Shown here: piece by piece, positions 9,496 through 18,968 of the stretch
Layout: each line of letters begins with the position of its first letter
Position numbering within the stretch: the first letter of the stretch is position 1
Source: Streptomyces sp. NBC_01351
GTDB taxonomy: Bacteria > Actinomycetota > Actinomycetes > Streptomycetales > Streptomycetaceae
DNA length: 64,000 bases
Assembly (NCBI RefSeq): GCF_036237315.1
Contig: NZ_CP108356.1
Span: 2,232,001 to 2,296,000, forward strand
Reading direction: 5' to 3'
Translations under genes and position numbers: made by a program
Notes under the pieces: generated by a model
What the model saw: only the letters and a program-made list of their open reading frames with translations
What the model was told of the DNA's origin: nothing
Databases searched by the model: none

Positions 9496-9729
9496 GTGAC
9501 TACTGTTCTGACACCCGCGACCCCGCTGACGGCCGCTGACCGATGCGACCGTTGCGGCGCCCAGGCATATCTGCGCGTCGTCCTGCTGAGCGGCGGTGAA
9601 CTGCTCTTCTGTGCCCACCACGGGCGCAAGTTCGAGCCGGAACTCAAGAAGATCGCCGCGGAAATACAGGATGAGACCGAGCGGCTCACGTCCGCTCCGG
9701 CTGCCGAAGCCGACACCGAGGACCGCTGA
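9496..9729 (+). CDS. Small zinc-ribbon-like protein (DUF7455 type)
   Basis: 77 residues from GTG 9496 behind AGAAGAGG. It contains a CDRCGAQAY element and a later CAHHGRKF element (a CxxC plus CxxH pattern), which could bind one zinc ion, followed by an acidic helical tail. Small proteins of this type are conserved next to hrdB and parE in streptomycetes, but no function is established to my knowledge. It is expressed away from parE and convergent with the serine protease gene. Confidence 0.75.
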   Translation: MTTVLTPATPLTAADRCDRCGAQAYLRVVLLSGGELLFCAHHGRKFEPELKKIAAEIQDETERLTSAPAAEADTEDR

Positions 9730-9778
9730 CACAGGCCTGTTCCTCGCATCCGACGAGCCAGGACCGGCCACGCCGGTC

Positions 9779-9817
9779 GACGGGCGGCATCTCTGAGACC
9801 CAGGGAAGCCGCCCGTC
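9779..9817. terminator. Inverted repeat between convergent genes
   Basis: GACGGGCGGC (9779-9788) pairs with GCCGCCCGTC (9808-9817) across a 19-base loop. It sits between the ends of the small zinc-ribbon gene (9729) and the serine protease (9883), and may serve both. Confidence 0.45.
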
Positions 9818-9882
9818 CTCACGTCCACGCCCGGAAGGCCGCCCGCCCGTCCAGGGCCCCGGCCTCCGGCCGTCGGCGCCGC

Positions 9883-10833
9883 CTACCGCAGCTCCCCCCG
9901 GACCGGCTCATCCGTTCGATGCCCCTCCACGGCCCCTGCTGCCGGTGCGGAGCCGCTCCGGGCACCCGCCGCGACGTCCGGGACCCCGCCCTGCCGCACA
10001 GCGCTCTCAGGGCCCTTCACGAACTCGGCCAGCGGAGCGATCCGTGTGTACACCCCGGGGCTGTCGGCGCGCCCGCAGCCACGCCCCCACGACACCAGCC
10101 CGATGAGACGGCCCTTGGCGACCAGCGGGCCCCCGCTGTCGCCCTGGCAGGCGTCCTTGCCGCCCCCGTCGTCCCCCGCGCACACCATGGACTCCCCGCG
10201 GTACTGGCCGTCGGCGTCCCCCGGGTAGGCACGCCCGCAGGCCTCGTCCGAGAGGACCGTCACCCGCGCCGTGCGCAGCGCGTACGCGTAGTCACCAAAG
10301 CCGCTCGTATCGCCCCAGCCGTACACGGCAGCCGCGGTCCCCGCCGCGTACGCGGTGTCCCCCGGCCCGGCCATCGGGAGCACGTGGTCTGCGGGAACCG
10401 CCTCGGCGAGCTCCAGGACGGCGAGGTCCCCGGCGTTGCTCGCCGGGTCGTAGGCCGGGTTCACCCTGGCCGCGCGCACCGCGATCTCCCTGCCGTCCGT
10501 CGCGCGCAGCTCCGTACGCCCGGCGATCACCCGGAGGTCGGGGACGGTCTCGACGGGGCCGCCGAGCACCTGGCGGCCCAGGCAGTGGGCCGCGGTGAGG
10601 ACCGTGGTGGGAGCCACGACGACGCCCCCGCAGAACTGCCCGCCCCGCGTACCCCCGAACCGGTCACGGCTGGCGAGGGCCACGACCCACGGACTGTCGG
10701 CCACCTTCACCGGCTTACCGCCGATCACCACACTGTCCGCGGCTGCCTGCGGCGCCTGGGCCAGCGGCGCTGCGGCCGCTCCCGCCGCCAGGGTCAGCGC
10801 TCCCGCCAGAGCACGGGCAAAGGGACGACGCAT
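9883..10833 (-). CDS. Secreted trypsin-like serine protease (S1 family)
   Basis: 316 residues from ATG 10833, preceded by a strong AGGAGG. A Sec signal peptide (MRRPFARALAGALTLAAGA, cleaved around residue 32) precedes an S1 protease domain with catalytic H83 (TAAHC), D136 (GDLAVLEL) and S233 (GDSGGP). D227, six residues before the serine, occupies the S1-pocket position of trypsin, predicting cleavage after Arg or Lys. There is no long activation propeptide, and the mature N-terminus VVIGGKPV is close to the classic IVGG. A 40-residue Ala/Gly-rich tail follows the domain. It lies directly downstream of hrdB on the same strand but is separated from it by a hairpin. Confidence 0.9.
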   Translation of the reverse strand: MRRPFARALAGALTLAAGAAAAPLAQAPQAAADSVVIGGKPVKVADSPWVVALASRDRFGGTRGGQFCGGVVVAPTTVLTAAHCLGRQVLGGPVETVPDLRVIAGRTELRATDGREIAVRAARVNPAYDPASNAGDLAVLELAEAVPADHVLPMAGPGDTAYAAGTAAAVYGWGDTSGFGDYAYALRTARVTVLSDEACGRAYPGDADGQYRGESMVCAGDDGGGKDACQGDSGGPLVAKGRLIGLVSWGRGCGRADSPGVYTRIAPLAEFVKGPESAVRQGGVPDVAAGARSGSAPAAGAVEGHRTDEPVRGELR

Positions 10834-10884
10834 GAGGCCTCCTGACTCCGAGTGTGCATGACTCCACCCAGAGTGGGATGACCA

Positions 10885-10912
10885 GTGGCCGTGCGCACCC
10901 GCGCACGGCCAC
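10885..10912 (-). terminator. hrdB terminator hairpin
   Basis: GTGGCCGTGCGC (10885-10896), loop ACCC, then GCGCACGGCCAC (10901-10912) form a perfect 12-bp stem 30 bases after the hrdB stop and 52 bases before the protease start. Confidence 0.65.
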
Positions 10913-10942
10913 CGAGGTACGGTCCCCCGCCGCGCCTGCCGG

Positions 10943-12526
<1,584 letters not shown>

Positions 12527-12647
12527 GAACAACCTCTCGGAACGATGGAAACGGCTTCCGACCCCGGGCCTCGTGGTGCTGGACCGGAGCCGACGACCAC
12601 CGACTGGGGATGGGCCGGCGGCGCGGGCAGGGGCCGGGGAGCTGCAC

Positions 12648-12673
12648 AGCACCCACAAGGGCTGCTGCATTCC
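12648..12673 (-). promoter_or_regulatory. Candidate sigma-R-type promoter of hrdB
   Basis: On the minus strand GGGAAT ends at 12669 and is followed, after 18 bases, by GCT at 12650-12648. The sigma-R (SigR) consensus is GGGAAT, 18 bases, GTT, so the -35 is perfect and the -10 has one mismatch. In S. coelicolor hrdB is reported to have a SigR-dependent second promoter, which supports this reading. Transcription would start roughly 115 bases before the GTG. Confidence 0.45.
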
Positions 12674-12847
12674 CTCCGTCGGCCATCACCTCTTAGGTCA
12701 TCGCGAGACCTCGCGGAGCGTTACGCCCAATCTTCGTGGCCCGAGTCACACCCCGTATGCACGGATGCCGGTCATAGGGTCATACGCCCGGATCAGGACA
12801 CGGGCGCGGCGCAGGCCCGGGGGAACGGGAAAGGCGCCGCACGCCGG

Positions 12848-12877
12848 TGTCGCCGGACCCGACCGGGCCCGGCGACA
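12848..12877 (-). terminator. whiH terminator hairpin
   Basis: TGTCGCCGG (12848-12856) pairs with CCGGCGACA (12869-12877), with further inner pairing CCC/GGG around a short loop. It begins 28 bases after the whiH stop. Confidence 0.6.
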
Positions 12878-12904
12878 TGACGTGCACCCCCGCGCGTCCG
12901 CCCG

Positions 12905-13792
12905 TCAGTGCTCGCGCGGGGCGGGGACCACGCGCTCGACCTCCGGATGCACCATCAGGAGCTGGCGCATGGCGTTCTCGGCGCCCGTCGCGTCTCCGGC
13001 GGCCAGGGCCTCGACCATCCGCGCGTGGTGCGCGACGCAGGCCTCGCTCGGGCGGTCGCAGGCGGTGACCGGGCTGCCGGAAACCTGGAGCGCGGAGCCG
13101 ACGATGCCGGAGAGGTGCTCCAGCATGCGGTTGCCGGCGACCTGGATCAGGAGCGCGTGGAACTCGTTGTCGGCGCGCGCGAAGGTGATGGAGTCGCCCT
13201 GGCCGAGTGCGTGGCCCATGATCTCGACCATGTCGGCGAGCCGCTGCTGGATGTCGGGGCGGCCGTGGCCCGCGGCGAGGCGGGCGGCGAGCGGTTCGAT
13301 GGTCCAGCGGAGTTCGTTCAGCTCGCGGCGCTGGTCATCGCGCTGGGGGCCGAAGGCCCTCCACTCGATGATGTCGGGGTCGAGCAGGTTCCAGTCGGCG
13401 ACGGGCCGGACCCGAGTGCCCACGTTGGGGCGGGCACTGACGAGGCCCTTGGCCTCCAGGACCCTCAGCGATTCTCGGACGACCGTGCGGGAGACCTCGA
13501 ATCGCTGGCCGATCTCCTCGGGGACCAGGGGGCGGTCCGCGCCGAGGTCGCCGGAGACGATCATCTGGCCGAGCTGCTGAACGAGTTGGCCGTGCAGGCC
13601 GCGGCCGCGGCTACCTGCCGCGCGTCGGCCCACACGGCTCAACTCGACGTCGGCACCGTCCCAGTGGGGGGCTCCGGCGCGGTCGGACCCGGGGGTGTCC
13701 GCGTAGGGGTAGCGGTCGAGTTCGCCCGGGCCGGCGAGGCCGGAATCGGCATGGCGGGCGGTGGTCATCATGGTGTGCGCAAGGGTACTCAC
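12905..13792 (-). CDS. whiH: Sporulation regulator WhiH (GntR/FadR family)
   Basis: 295 residues from GTG 13792. After a variable 60-residue N-terminus comes a GntR winged helix (about 66-130: VPEEIGQRFEVSRTVVRESL as recognition core, GTRVRP wing) and a FadR-like FCD ligand domain (about 150-275) with metal- or ligand-site histidines in DNEFHALL and AHHARMVEAL. In Streptomyces the GntR protein next to hrdB is WhiH, an early-sporulation regulator needed for normal septation in aerial hyphae. Its ligand is unknown to me. An internal ATG at 13771 has no Shine-Dalgarno; the chosen GTG has a close AAGGA. The length agrees with known WhiH. A WhiG-like promoter lies upstream. Confidence 0.9.
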   Translation of the reverse strand: MSTLAHTMMTTARHADSGLAGPGELDRYPYADTPGSDRAGAPHWDGADVELSRVGRRAAGSRGRGLHGQLVQQLGQMIVSGDLGADRPLVPEEIGQRFEVSRTVVRESLRVLEAKGLVSARPNVGTRVRPVADWNLLDPDIIEWRAFGPQRDDQRRELNELRWTIEPLAARLAAGHGRPDIQQRLADMVEIMGHALGQGDSITFARADNEFHALLIQVAGNRMLEHLSGIVGSALQVSGSPVTACDRPSEACVAHHARMVEALAAGDATGAENAMRQLLMVHPEVERVVPAPREH

Positions 13793-13884
13793 GAATCCTT
13801 TGTCGGCCGCGCCTCCATGACCCTTGAGGTCTTTGGTGAAAAGCACACGAAAGGGTGATCGGTGCCACCTACGCAATTGACGAC

Positions 13885-13909
13885 TTATCGTAAAGAACCG
13901 GGCCTTTTA
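13885..13909 (-). promoter_or_regulatory. Candidate sigma-WhiG promoter for whiH
   Basis: On the minus strand TAAA (13909-13906) is followed by 15 bases and then CGATAA (13890-13885). The WhiG/FliA-class consensus is TAAA, about 15 bases, GCCGATAA. The match to TAAA and CGATAA is exact, but the spacing to the full -10 is two bases short and GC is replaced by TA. whiH is a known WhiG-dependent gene in S. coelicolor, and transcription from here would give a leader of about 85 bases. Confidence 0.55.
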
Positions 13910-13915
13910 CGGGGA

Positions 13916-13949
13916 GTTGCGGTCCGCTTCCCGCGAGGCGGACCGCAAC
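13916..13949 (-). terminator. Terminator of the fused ABC transporter gene
   Basis: GTTGCGGTCCGC (13916-13927) and GCGGACCGCAAC (13938-13949) form a perfect 12-bp stem with a 10-base loop, 35 bases after the transporter stop. It borders the whiH promoter and separates the two same-strand genes. Confidence 0.7.
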
Positions 13950-13983
13950 GATCCCGTACGCGACTTCTCCCGCATCGGAACGA

Positions 13984-15849
13984 TCACCAACGGACCCTGC
14001 TGCGCAGTCCGGTGAACCCATAGGCGCACAACAGGACCATCAGCGACAACACGAGCGCCGTTCCGACGGGTTGGGCCATCACCCGCAAGGCCCCGAGGAA
14101 CAGGCGGTCCGCCTCGGGCGGCCACTGCACCCAGGCCAGGCCGCGCAGCCGGGGCCCGAGTCCGGTCATCGGGTAGGCGGACGAGCCCTCCAGCGCCCGG
14201 CGCACCAGCGGGACCACGATCACCGGTACGGCGAGCACCGCGGCCAGGCCGGCGGTGGCGGACCGGAAGACACCGGAGGCGAGGACGCCGGCCCAGGCGC
14301 AGCCGACGAGCAGACCGGCCCAACTCGCGGCCGGGGCCACCCACTCCGCCGGGGTGCGCAGCGGACCGCTGTCGAATACGAGGGCCAGGGCGGCGGCGTC
14401 GGCCGTGACGGCCAGGGCGCCCAGCAGGAGGGCGAGGAGCGCGGCGACGCCGAGTTTGGCGGCGAGCAGTCCCATCCGGCGGGGCACGGTGCCACGGTCG
14501 GCGGCGAGTGCCGGGTAGCGGTACTCCTCGCCGAACGCGAGGGCGCCGAGCAGTCCCGCCCCGAGCGCGGCGGGCGGCAGCGGGAGCAGCTCCGGCCAGG
14601 CGGCGAGGAGCCGGTTCTGCGGGGTGTGCCCGGCCCTGGCCAGCACCAGGGCGGTGAGGACGGACACGGCCAGGACGAGGGCGGTCGTGAGGACGGGGGT
14701 GGCGGTGCCGAAGACCCGGAGCAGCTCGTAGCGCAGCGGCCGGAGCGGTCCGCCGACGCGGCGCACCGCCGAGACGGGCCGCCGGGACCGTGCGTGCCGG
14801 GCCCGGCCACCGGGGAGTTCCTCGGCGCCCTCGCCGACGGCCGATCCGGCGTCGCGGCCCGGCGCCGCATCGCGGACCGGGTCGGTGACGGCGTCGGAGC
14901 CGGCGGTCGAGGCCACGCCGGAGACCGGAGGGGGTCCGGCCGCGGATCGGGCGTTCGGCAGCGGTGGCGGCGGCGCGCCGGCGTCACCCGTCTCGTCGGC
15001 GAGCCGGTGGACCAGCACCCCGTGCCGGAACGCCGCCTCGCCGACCTCGGCGCAGTTGCTCCCGTACACCGACAGGCGGCTGCCGCTCTCCTCGACGATC
15101 TCCACGGAGCGCTGGGAGGCCCGGGCCTCGCGGCCCAGCACGTCGGCCAGCCGGGCCGCGTGCGGGGTGCGCACGGCGACCCTCGGCCGCAACCGGGTCC
15201 GGGCGAACTCGGCGGCATCCTGGTCGGCGACGAGTCGGCCAGCCGCGATGCTGACCACCCGGTCTGCGCTGCGCGCGGCCTCCTTGGCGTCGTCGGTGGT
15301 GAAGAGCACCGCTCCGCCGAGGGAGGCGTGGCCGCGCAGCAAAGCGTGCAGCCAGCCGCGTTCGCGGGGGGACAGCCCTGCGCCAGGCTCGTCCAGGAGC
15401 AGGGTGCACGGATCGGCCAGCAATGCCGCGGCCAGCGCGACCCGCCGCTCCATGCCGAGGGAGAGCGAACCGAGCCGCTGGTCACGCAGACCCGAGATCC
15501 CGACGACCTCCAGCATGGTGTCGGCCCGCGCGGCCGGGACCCCGGCGGCGGCGCAGAGCATCCGCAGCTGGTTGCGGACGGTGCGGGCGGGGTTGCCGGG
15601 GACATCACCGAGCAGCACGCCGACCTCACGGCCGGGGTGCGGGATCCGGTGCAGCGGGCGGCCGCGGAAGTAGGTGACGCCGCGGCCCGGTTCGAGTTCG
15701 AGCATGAGCCGCAGCGCGGTGGTCTTGCCCGATCCGGGCTCGCCGAGAAGGGCGGTCACGGTCCCCGGGCGAGCCTCGAAGGTGAGGTCGTCCACGAGGG
15801 GCGGGGCATCGTGGCGGGGGGTGCTGGTGAGTCCGATGGCCTGGAGCAT
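13984..15849 (-). CDS. ABC transporter, ATPase fused to membrane domain
   Basis: 621 residues from ATG 15849. Residues 1-215 form an ABC ATPase: Walker A GEPGSGKTT (36-44), signature LSLGMERR, Walker B LLLDEPGAGL. A degenerate accessory region follows (to about 285), then a Pro/Ala-rich linker (about 290-370). The C-terminal 240 residues hold about six hydrophobic segments of an ABC-2-like permease. Most bacterial ABC-2 exporters encode these as two proteins, so this is an in-frame fusion in the half-transporter style but with the ATPase first. The substrate is unknown. In the Walker A region a Glu-Pro replaces the more usual residues, but the GKTT core is intact. Confidence 0.82.
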   Translation of the reverse strand: MLQAIGLTSTPRHDAPPLVDDLTFEARPGTVTALLGEPGSGKTTALRLMLELEPGRGVTYFRGRPLHRIPHPGREVGVLLGDVPGNPARTVRNQLRMLCAAAGVPAARADTMLEVVGISGLRDQRLGSLSLGMERRVALAAALLADPCTLLLDEPGAGLSPRERGWLHALLRGHASLGGAVLFTTDDAKEAARSADRVVSIAAGRLVADQDAAEFARTRLRPRVAVRTPHAARLADVLGREARASQRSVEIVEESGSRLSVYGSNCAEVGEAAFRHGVLVHRLADETGDAGAPPPPLPNARSAAGPPPVSGVASTAGSDAVTDPVRDAAPGRDAGSAVGEGAEELPGGRARHARSRRPVSAVRRVGGPLRPLRYELLRVFGTATPVLTTALVLAVSVLTALVLARAGHTPQNRLLAAWPELLPLPPAALGAGLLGALAFGEEYRYPALAADRGTVPRRMGLLAAKLGVAALLALLLGALAVTADAAALALVFDSGPLRTPAEWVAPAASWAGLLVGCAWAGVLASGVFRSATAGLAAVLAVPVIVVPLVRRALEGSSAYPMTGLGPRLRGLAWVQWPPEADRLFLGALRVMAQPVGTALVLSLMVLLCAYGFTGLRSRVRW

Positions 15850-15951
15850 CGCTTCTCTCGCGGGGGGTGAGACCGCTCTGCGGCAGGGTGAGTACCGCAA
15901 ACAAGATAACGCGATATGTCCGATTTTCGGCGCAACGTGCCCGTCGGGGCG

Positions 15952-16698
15952 TCAGACTTCCGGACGCAGCATCGGCGGATTGAGCAGTGTGGCCCCGCCT
16001 GCCCTGAACAGCTGGGCCGGACGGCCGCCCTGACGGGTCGTCGTCCCTCCTGCCGGCACGAGGAATCCGGGGGTGCCGGTGACCTTGCGGTGGAAGTTCC
16101 GTGGGTCCAGGGCGACGCCCCAGACGGCCTCGTAGACCCGGCGCAGCTCACCGACGGTGAACTCCGGCGGGCAGAAGGCGGTGGCCAGGGAGGAGTACTC
16201 GATCTTCGAGCGGGCCCGCTCCACGCCGTCGGCGAGGATCTGGGCGTGGTCGAAAGCGAGTCCCGCAGAGGCTTCGTCCGCGGAGGCCAGCAGCTCGTCG
16301 ACGGGAGCCCAGCGGGCGCTGTTGGCGTCGCCCCCGGCCCTGGGCGCAGGCAGGTCCGGAGCCAGCACCAGGTGCGCCACGCTGACGACACGCATCCGCG
16401 GATCCCGCTTCGGATCGCCGTAGGTCGCCAGCTGTTCGAGATGCGCCCCGTTGTCCACGCCCGGTGCGGCGGGGTCATGGGCGCAGAGCCCGGTCTCCTC
16501 GGCGAGCTCCCGGGCCGCTGCCGCGCCCAGGTCCTCGTCTCCCCTGACGAAGCCTCCGGGCAGCGCCCAGCGCCCCTGGAACGGTGACTCACCCCTGCGG
16601 ACCACCAGCGCGCACAGCGCATGGCGCCGCACGGTGAGCACGACCAGGTCGACGGTGACGGCAAAGGGCGGAAAGGCCGACGGGTCGTAGGGCGACAT
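15952..16698 (-). CDS. Nudix-domain regulator/hydrolase, NrtR-like
   Basis: 248 residues. The N-terminal Nudix domain has an intact Nudix box at residues 49-71 (GFVRGDED then RELAEETGL), so hydrolase activity is possible. The C-terminal 80 residues (FTVGELRRVYEAVWG, NFHRKV, then a basic wing RQGGRPAQLFR) form the winged helix of NrtR-type proteins, which repress NAD-metabolism genes and bind ADP-ribose. Many NrtR proteins have lost the catalytic box; here it is kept, so enzyme, regulator or both remain open. Single gene, same strand as its neighbours. Confidence 0.8.
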   Translation of the reverse strand: MSPYDPSAFPPFAVTVDLVVLTVRRHALCALVVRRGESPFQGRWALPGGFVRGDEDLGAAAARELAEETGLCAHDPAAPGVDNGAHLEQLATYGDPKRDPRMRVVSVAHLVLAPDLPAPRAGGDANSARWAPVDELLASADEASAGLAFDHAQILADGVERARSKIEYSSLATAFCPPEFTVGELRRVYEAVWGVALDPRNFHRKVTGTPGFLVPAGGTTTRQGGRPAQLFRAGGATLLNPPMLRPEV

Positions 16699-16767
16699 GC
16701 CGCGATCATAGTCGTCTGCCTGACGATAAACAGCTCTTTGGTGACCTTGGAAACACTGTTCCGGGGG

Positions 16768-18756
16768 CTAGCCTCCCAGTTGGAGCGCATCGGCCGCCTC
16801 CTCCACCATGGCGAGGCCCAGCCTGCTGATCCGGACGGTGAAGGGCTCCCCCGCCACGCGCAGGTTGGAGAGCCTCAGCGCCCCAAGGGGGGCACCGGCG
16901 AGGGGGACGAGCGCGACCGTGCCGGCGGGGGCGTCGGGGCGGATTCCGACCAGGGCGGTCAGCGCGTGGATCCCTGCCGCGGCGGCCACCGCGGCCGGTC
17001 GGCATGCCGCCGGGTGCGGGAGCGGGGCGCCGGTGACGCTGCGCTGCTCGGCGGCGAACATCTCGGGCAGCCTGTATCCGAAGGCCTCCGCCGCGTCCAG
17101 CAGGCCTCCGAGGAGGCCCGCGGCCTCCCGCTCGAAGCCCGCCCTGGCCAGGCCGGCCACCGCCACCGCGCTCTCGTACGGGCGTACCGCCCCGGAGCGG
17201 TGGCCGAACGGGTTGTGCCCGGGCTCCTTGACCGCCATGCTCCGCAGCCCCCATCCGCAGTCCATGGCGGGGGCTCCGAGCAGCCGGGCCAGCTGCTCCG
17301 TTCCGGCCCGGTCCAGCAGCCCCTGGGCGAAGCGGCCGTCGCCGAGCAGTCCGGTGTCGAGCAAGTGGGCGGCGGCCCCCGTGAGCCGGGGCAGGGGCCT
17401 GCCGTCGGGGTGCAGGGCCGCCGCGGGCCGGCCTCCGTCCGGGCCGTCGATCCAGAACCCGGCCCGGAACCGCTCCCGCAGGGCTGCCGCGCGCTCCTGC
17501 CACTCCTCGGCCCCCGGGCGCCCGCACGCGGCGAGGAGGTCGGCCCCGAGCAGGGCGGCCCGGTGGGCGTGGGCCTGGGTCTCGCACCGCCGCGGTCCGG
17601 GATCGGGATCGGCCAGGAAGCCGTCCTCCCCGAGCGCTCCGCGCAGCCACTCCAGGCACCTCTCCGCGGCCGGGAGCAACCGGGCCAGCTCCTCCTCCGG
17701 CATCCCCCAGAGCCTGGCTTCGGCGAGCACCGCCGGGAAGGCCAGCGTCGCCTCCGTGCCGGTGCACCCCGGGGGAAGCTGCGGGCCCGCTCCGCGCAGG
17801 GGCCCCGGGATCTTCCCCGCCTCGGGCCCCCGCCCGCCGGTCTGGGTCCGCGCCAGGACGCGCAGGGTGGCCGCCGCGAGCCCGGTGCCGAGCGGCAGCG
17901 CCATCCGGGCGGCCCAGAGGGCCTCGGCCGGGGCCAGCCCCAGCCGCCAGGGCACACCCGCCGCGGCGAAGGAGTCGCCCGGTTCCCCGGGGTCCCTCAG
18001 CAGCAGCGCGCCCAGATCCTCGACACTGGTCCCGAACCAGGCCTCGACCCGTGGGTCGTCCCCCTCGGCCCGGGCTTCGGCGAGCGGGTTCGCCACCTGG
18101 CCGGCGGGCGCCCGGGCGACGCGGTCCTGTGTGGTCCGCAGTTCGATGGTGCGGGATTCGCCGGGGCCCAGTTCAAGCTGCCACCGCAGCAGGCCGGCCG
18201 AGGCCAGCGCGTCGTCCGGCGGCGGATCGGCGGCGGTGACGGCCTGCGCCTCGCCGGTGCTCCAGCGCAGCCCGGCGGCATGTACGCCGGCGGGCAGTTC
18301 CGGCCCGGCCCGGCCTGCGGCCACCGCGGCCAGCTCGGCCAGGTCGGTGCCGAGCAGCACCTCCACGGGGAGGCGTACCGGACGGGCCGTGAAGCTGCGC
18401 AGGGTGATCCGCTCGGTGCCGTCCGCGTGCCGGACCCGTTCCACGCCGATGTCCGGATCCGGGCCGGGCTCGGCCCCCGTGCGCACCGTCGCGGTGAAGA
18501 CAGCGCGGTCCGCGCCGAGGCTGCGCCCCTGGACGGCGACCGGGTCCCGGCCGCCGACGCGCAGGACGCAGCGGGACAGCAGCCGCCGCCCGGAGCGGTA
18601 GATCCCGTCGATCCCCCGTCCGGTGAGCTGGCCGTGCTCCGGCGAGATGACCAGGCAGGGGGCGGCGACGCAGATGACGGCGCCGTGTACGGGTGGCAGC
18701 TCGGGCCTGCGGGCGGCGGGCACCCCGGCTGAGCGGGGAGGTGCGGGGTGAGACAT
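16768..18756 (-). CDS. Glycogen-debranching N-terminal-domain protein (amylo-1,6-glucosidase-like)
   Basis: 662 residues from ATG 18756 with AAGGCG upstream. The N-terminal 240 residues are a beta-rich domain (SPEHGQLTGRGIDGIYRSGRR start) found in glycogen-debranching-type proteins. The remaining 420 residues have the repeated helical pattern of an (alpha/alpha)6 barrel, with GWGLRSMA and GHRSGAVRPYESAVAV near the C-terminus, typical of the amylo-1,6-glucosidase fold. Catalysis on branched alpha-glucans is likely but the substrate is unproven, and no other glycogen gene is nearby. The very high Ala/Gly/Arg content makes exact catalytic residues hard to assign by eye. Confidence 0.8.
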   Translation of the reverse strand: MSHPAPPRSAGVPAARRPELPPVHGAVICVAAPCLVISPEHGQLTGRGIDGIYRSGRRLLSRCVLRVGGRDPVAVQGRSLGADRAVFTATVRTGAEPGPDPDIGVERVRHADGTERITLRSFTARPVRLPVEVLLGTDLAELAAVAAGRAGPELPAGVHAAGLRWSTGEAQAVTAADPPPDDALASAGLLRWQLELGPGESRTIELRTTQDRVARAPAGQVANPLAEARAEGDDPRVEAWFGTSVEDLGALLLRDPGEPGDSFAAAGVPWRLGLAPAEALWAARMALPLGTGLAAATLRVLARTQTGGRGPEAGKIPGPLRGAGPQLPPGCTGTEATLAFPAVLAEARLWGMPEEELARLLPAAERCLEWLRGALGEDGFLADPDPGPRRCETQAHAHRAALLGADLLAACGRPGAEEWQERAAALRERFRAGFWIDGPDGGRPAAALHPDGRPLPRLTGAAAHLLDTGLLGDGRFAQGLLDRAGTEQLARLLGAPAMDCGWGLRSMAVKEPGHNPFGHRSGAVRPYESAVAVAGLARAGFEREAAGLLGGLLDAAEAFGYRLPEMFAAEQRSVTGAPLPHPAACRPAAVAAAAGIHALTALVGIRPDAPAGTVALVPLAGAPLGALRLSNLRVAGEPFTVRISRLGLAMVEEAADALQLGG

Positions 18757-18968
18757 GTGTCGCCTTGTCTGCGCTCCGGTGGGTTCGGCTGGGCAGCGGC
18801 GCGTCCGGGCCCCCGCCACCCTCCAGTGGAACGCCCCCACCCCCACCCGGGTCACGGGCCCCTGCGCCGGGTGGGCGTGCCCGGGACGGAGCGGGTGCCT
18901 CGGAATCAGGTCCAGGGCGCTCCGGATCCGGTGCACCGGGGTACCGCCCGCGGGTGGCCGACGCGGGC

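Larger units (their letters stand above)
12527..12904. other. 378-base intergenic region upstream of hrdB
   Basis: Contains the whiH terminator hairpin (12848-12877), a candidate sigma-R-type promoter (12648-12673) and the hrdB leader. An AT-rich patch near 12695-12740 could hold another promoter, but I cannot assign hexamers. No coding sequence is supported. Confidence 0.5.
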
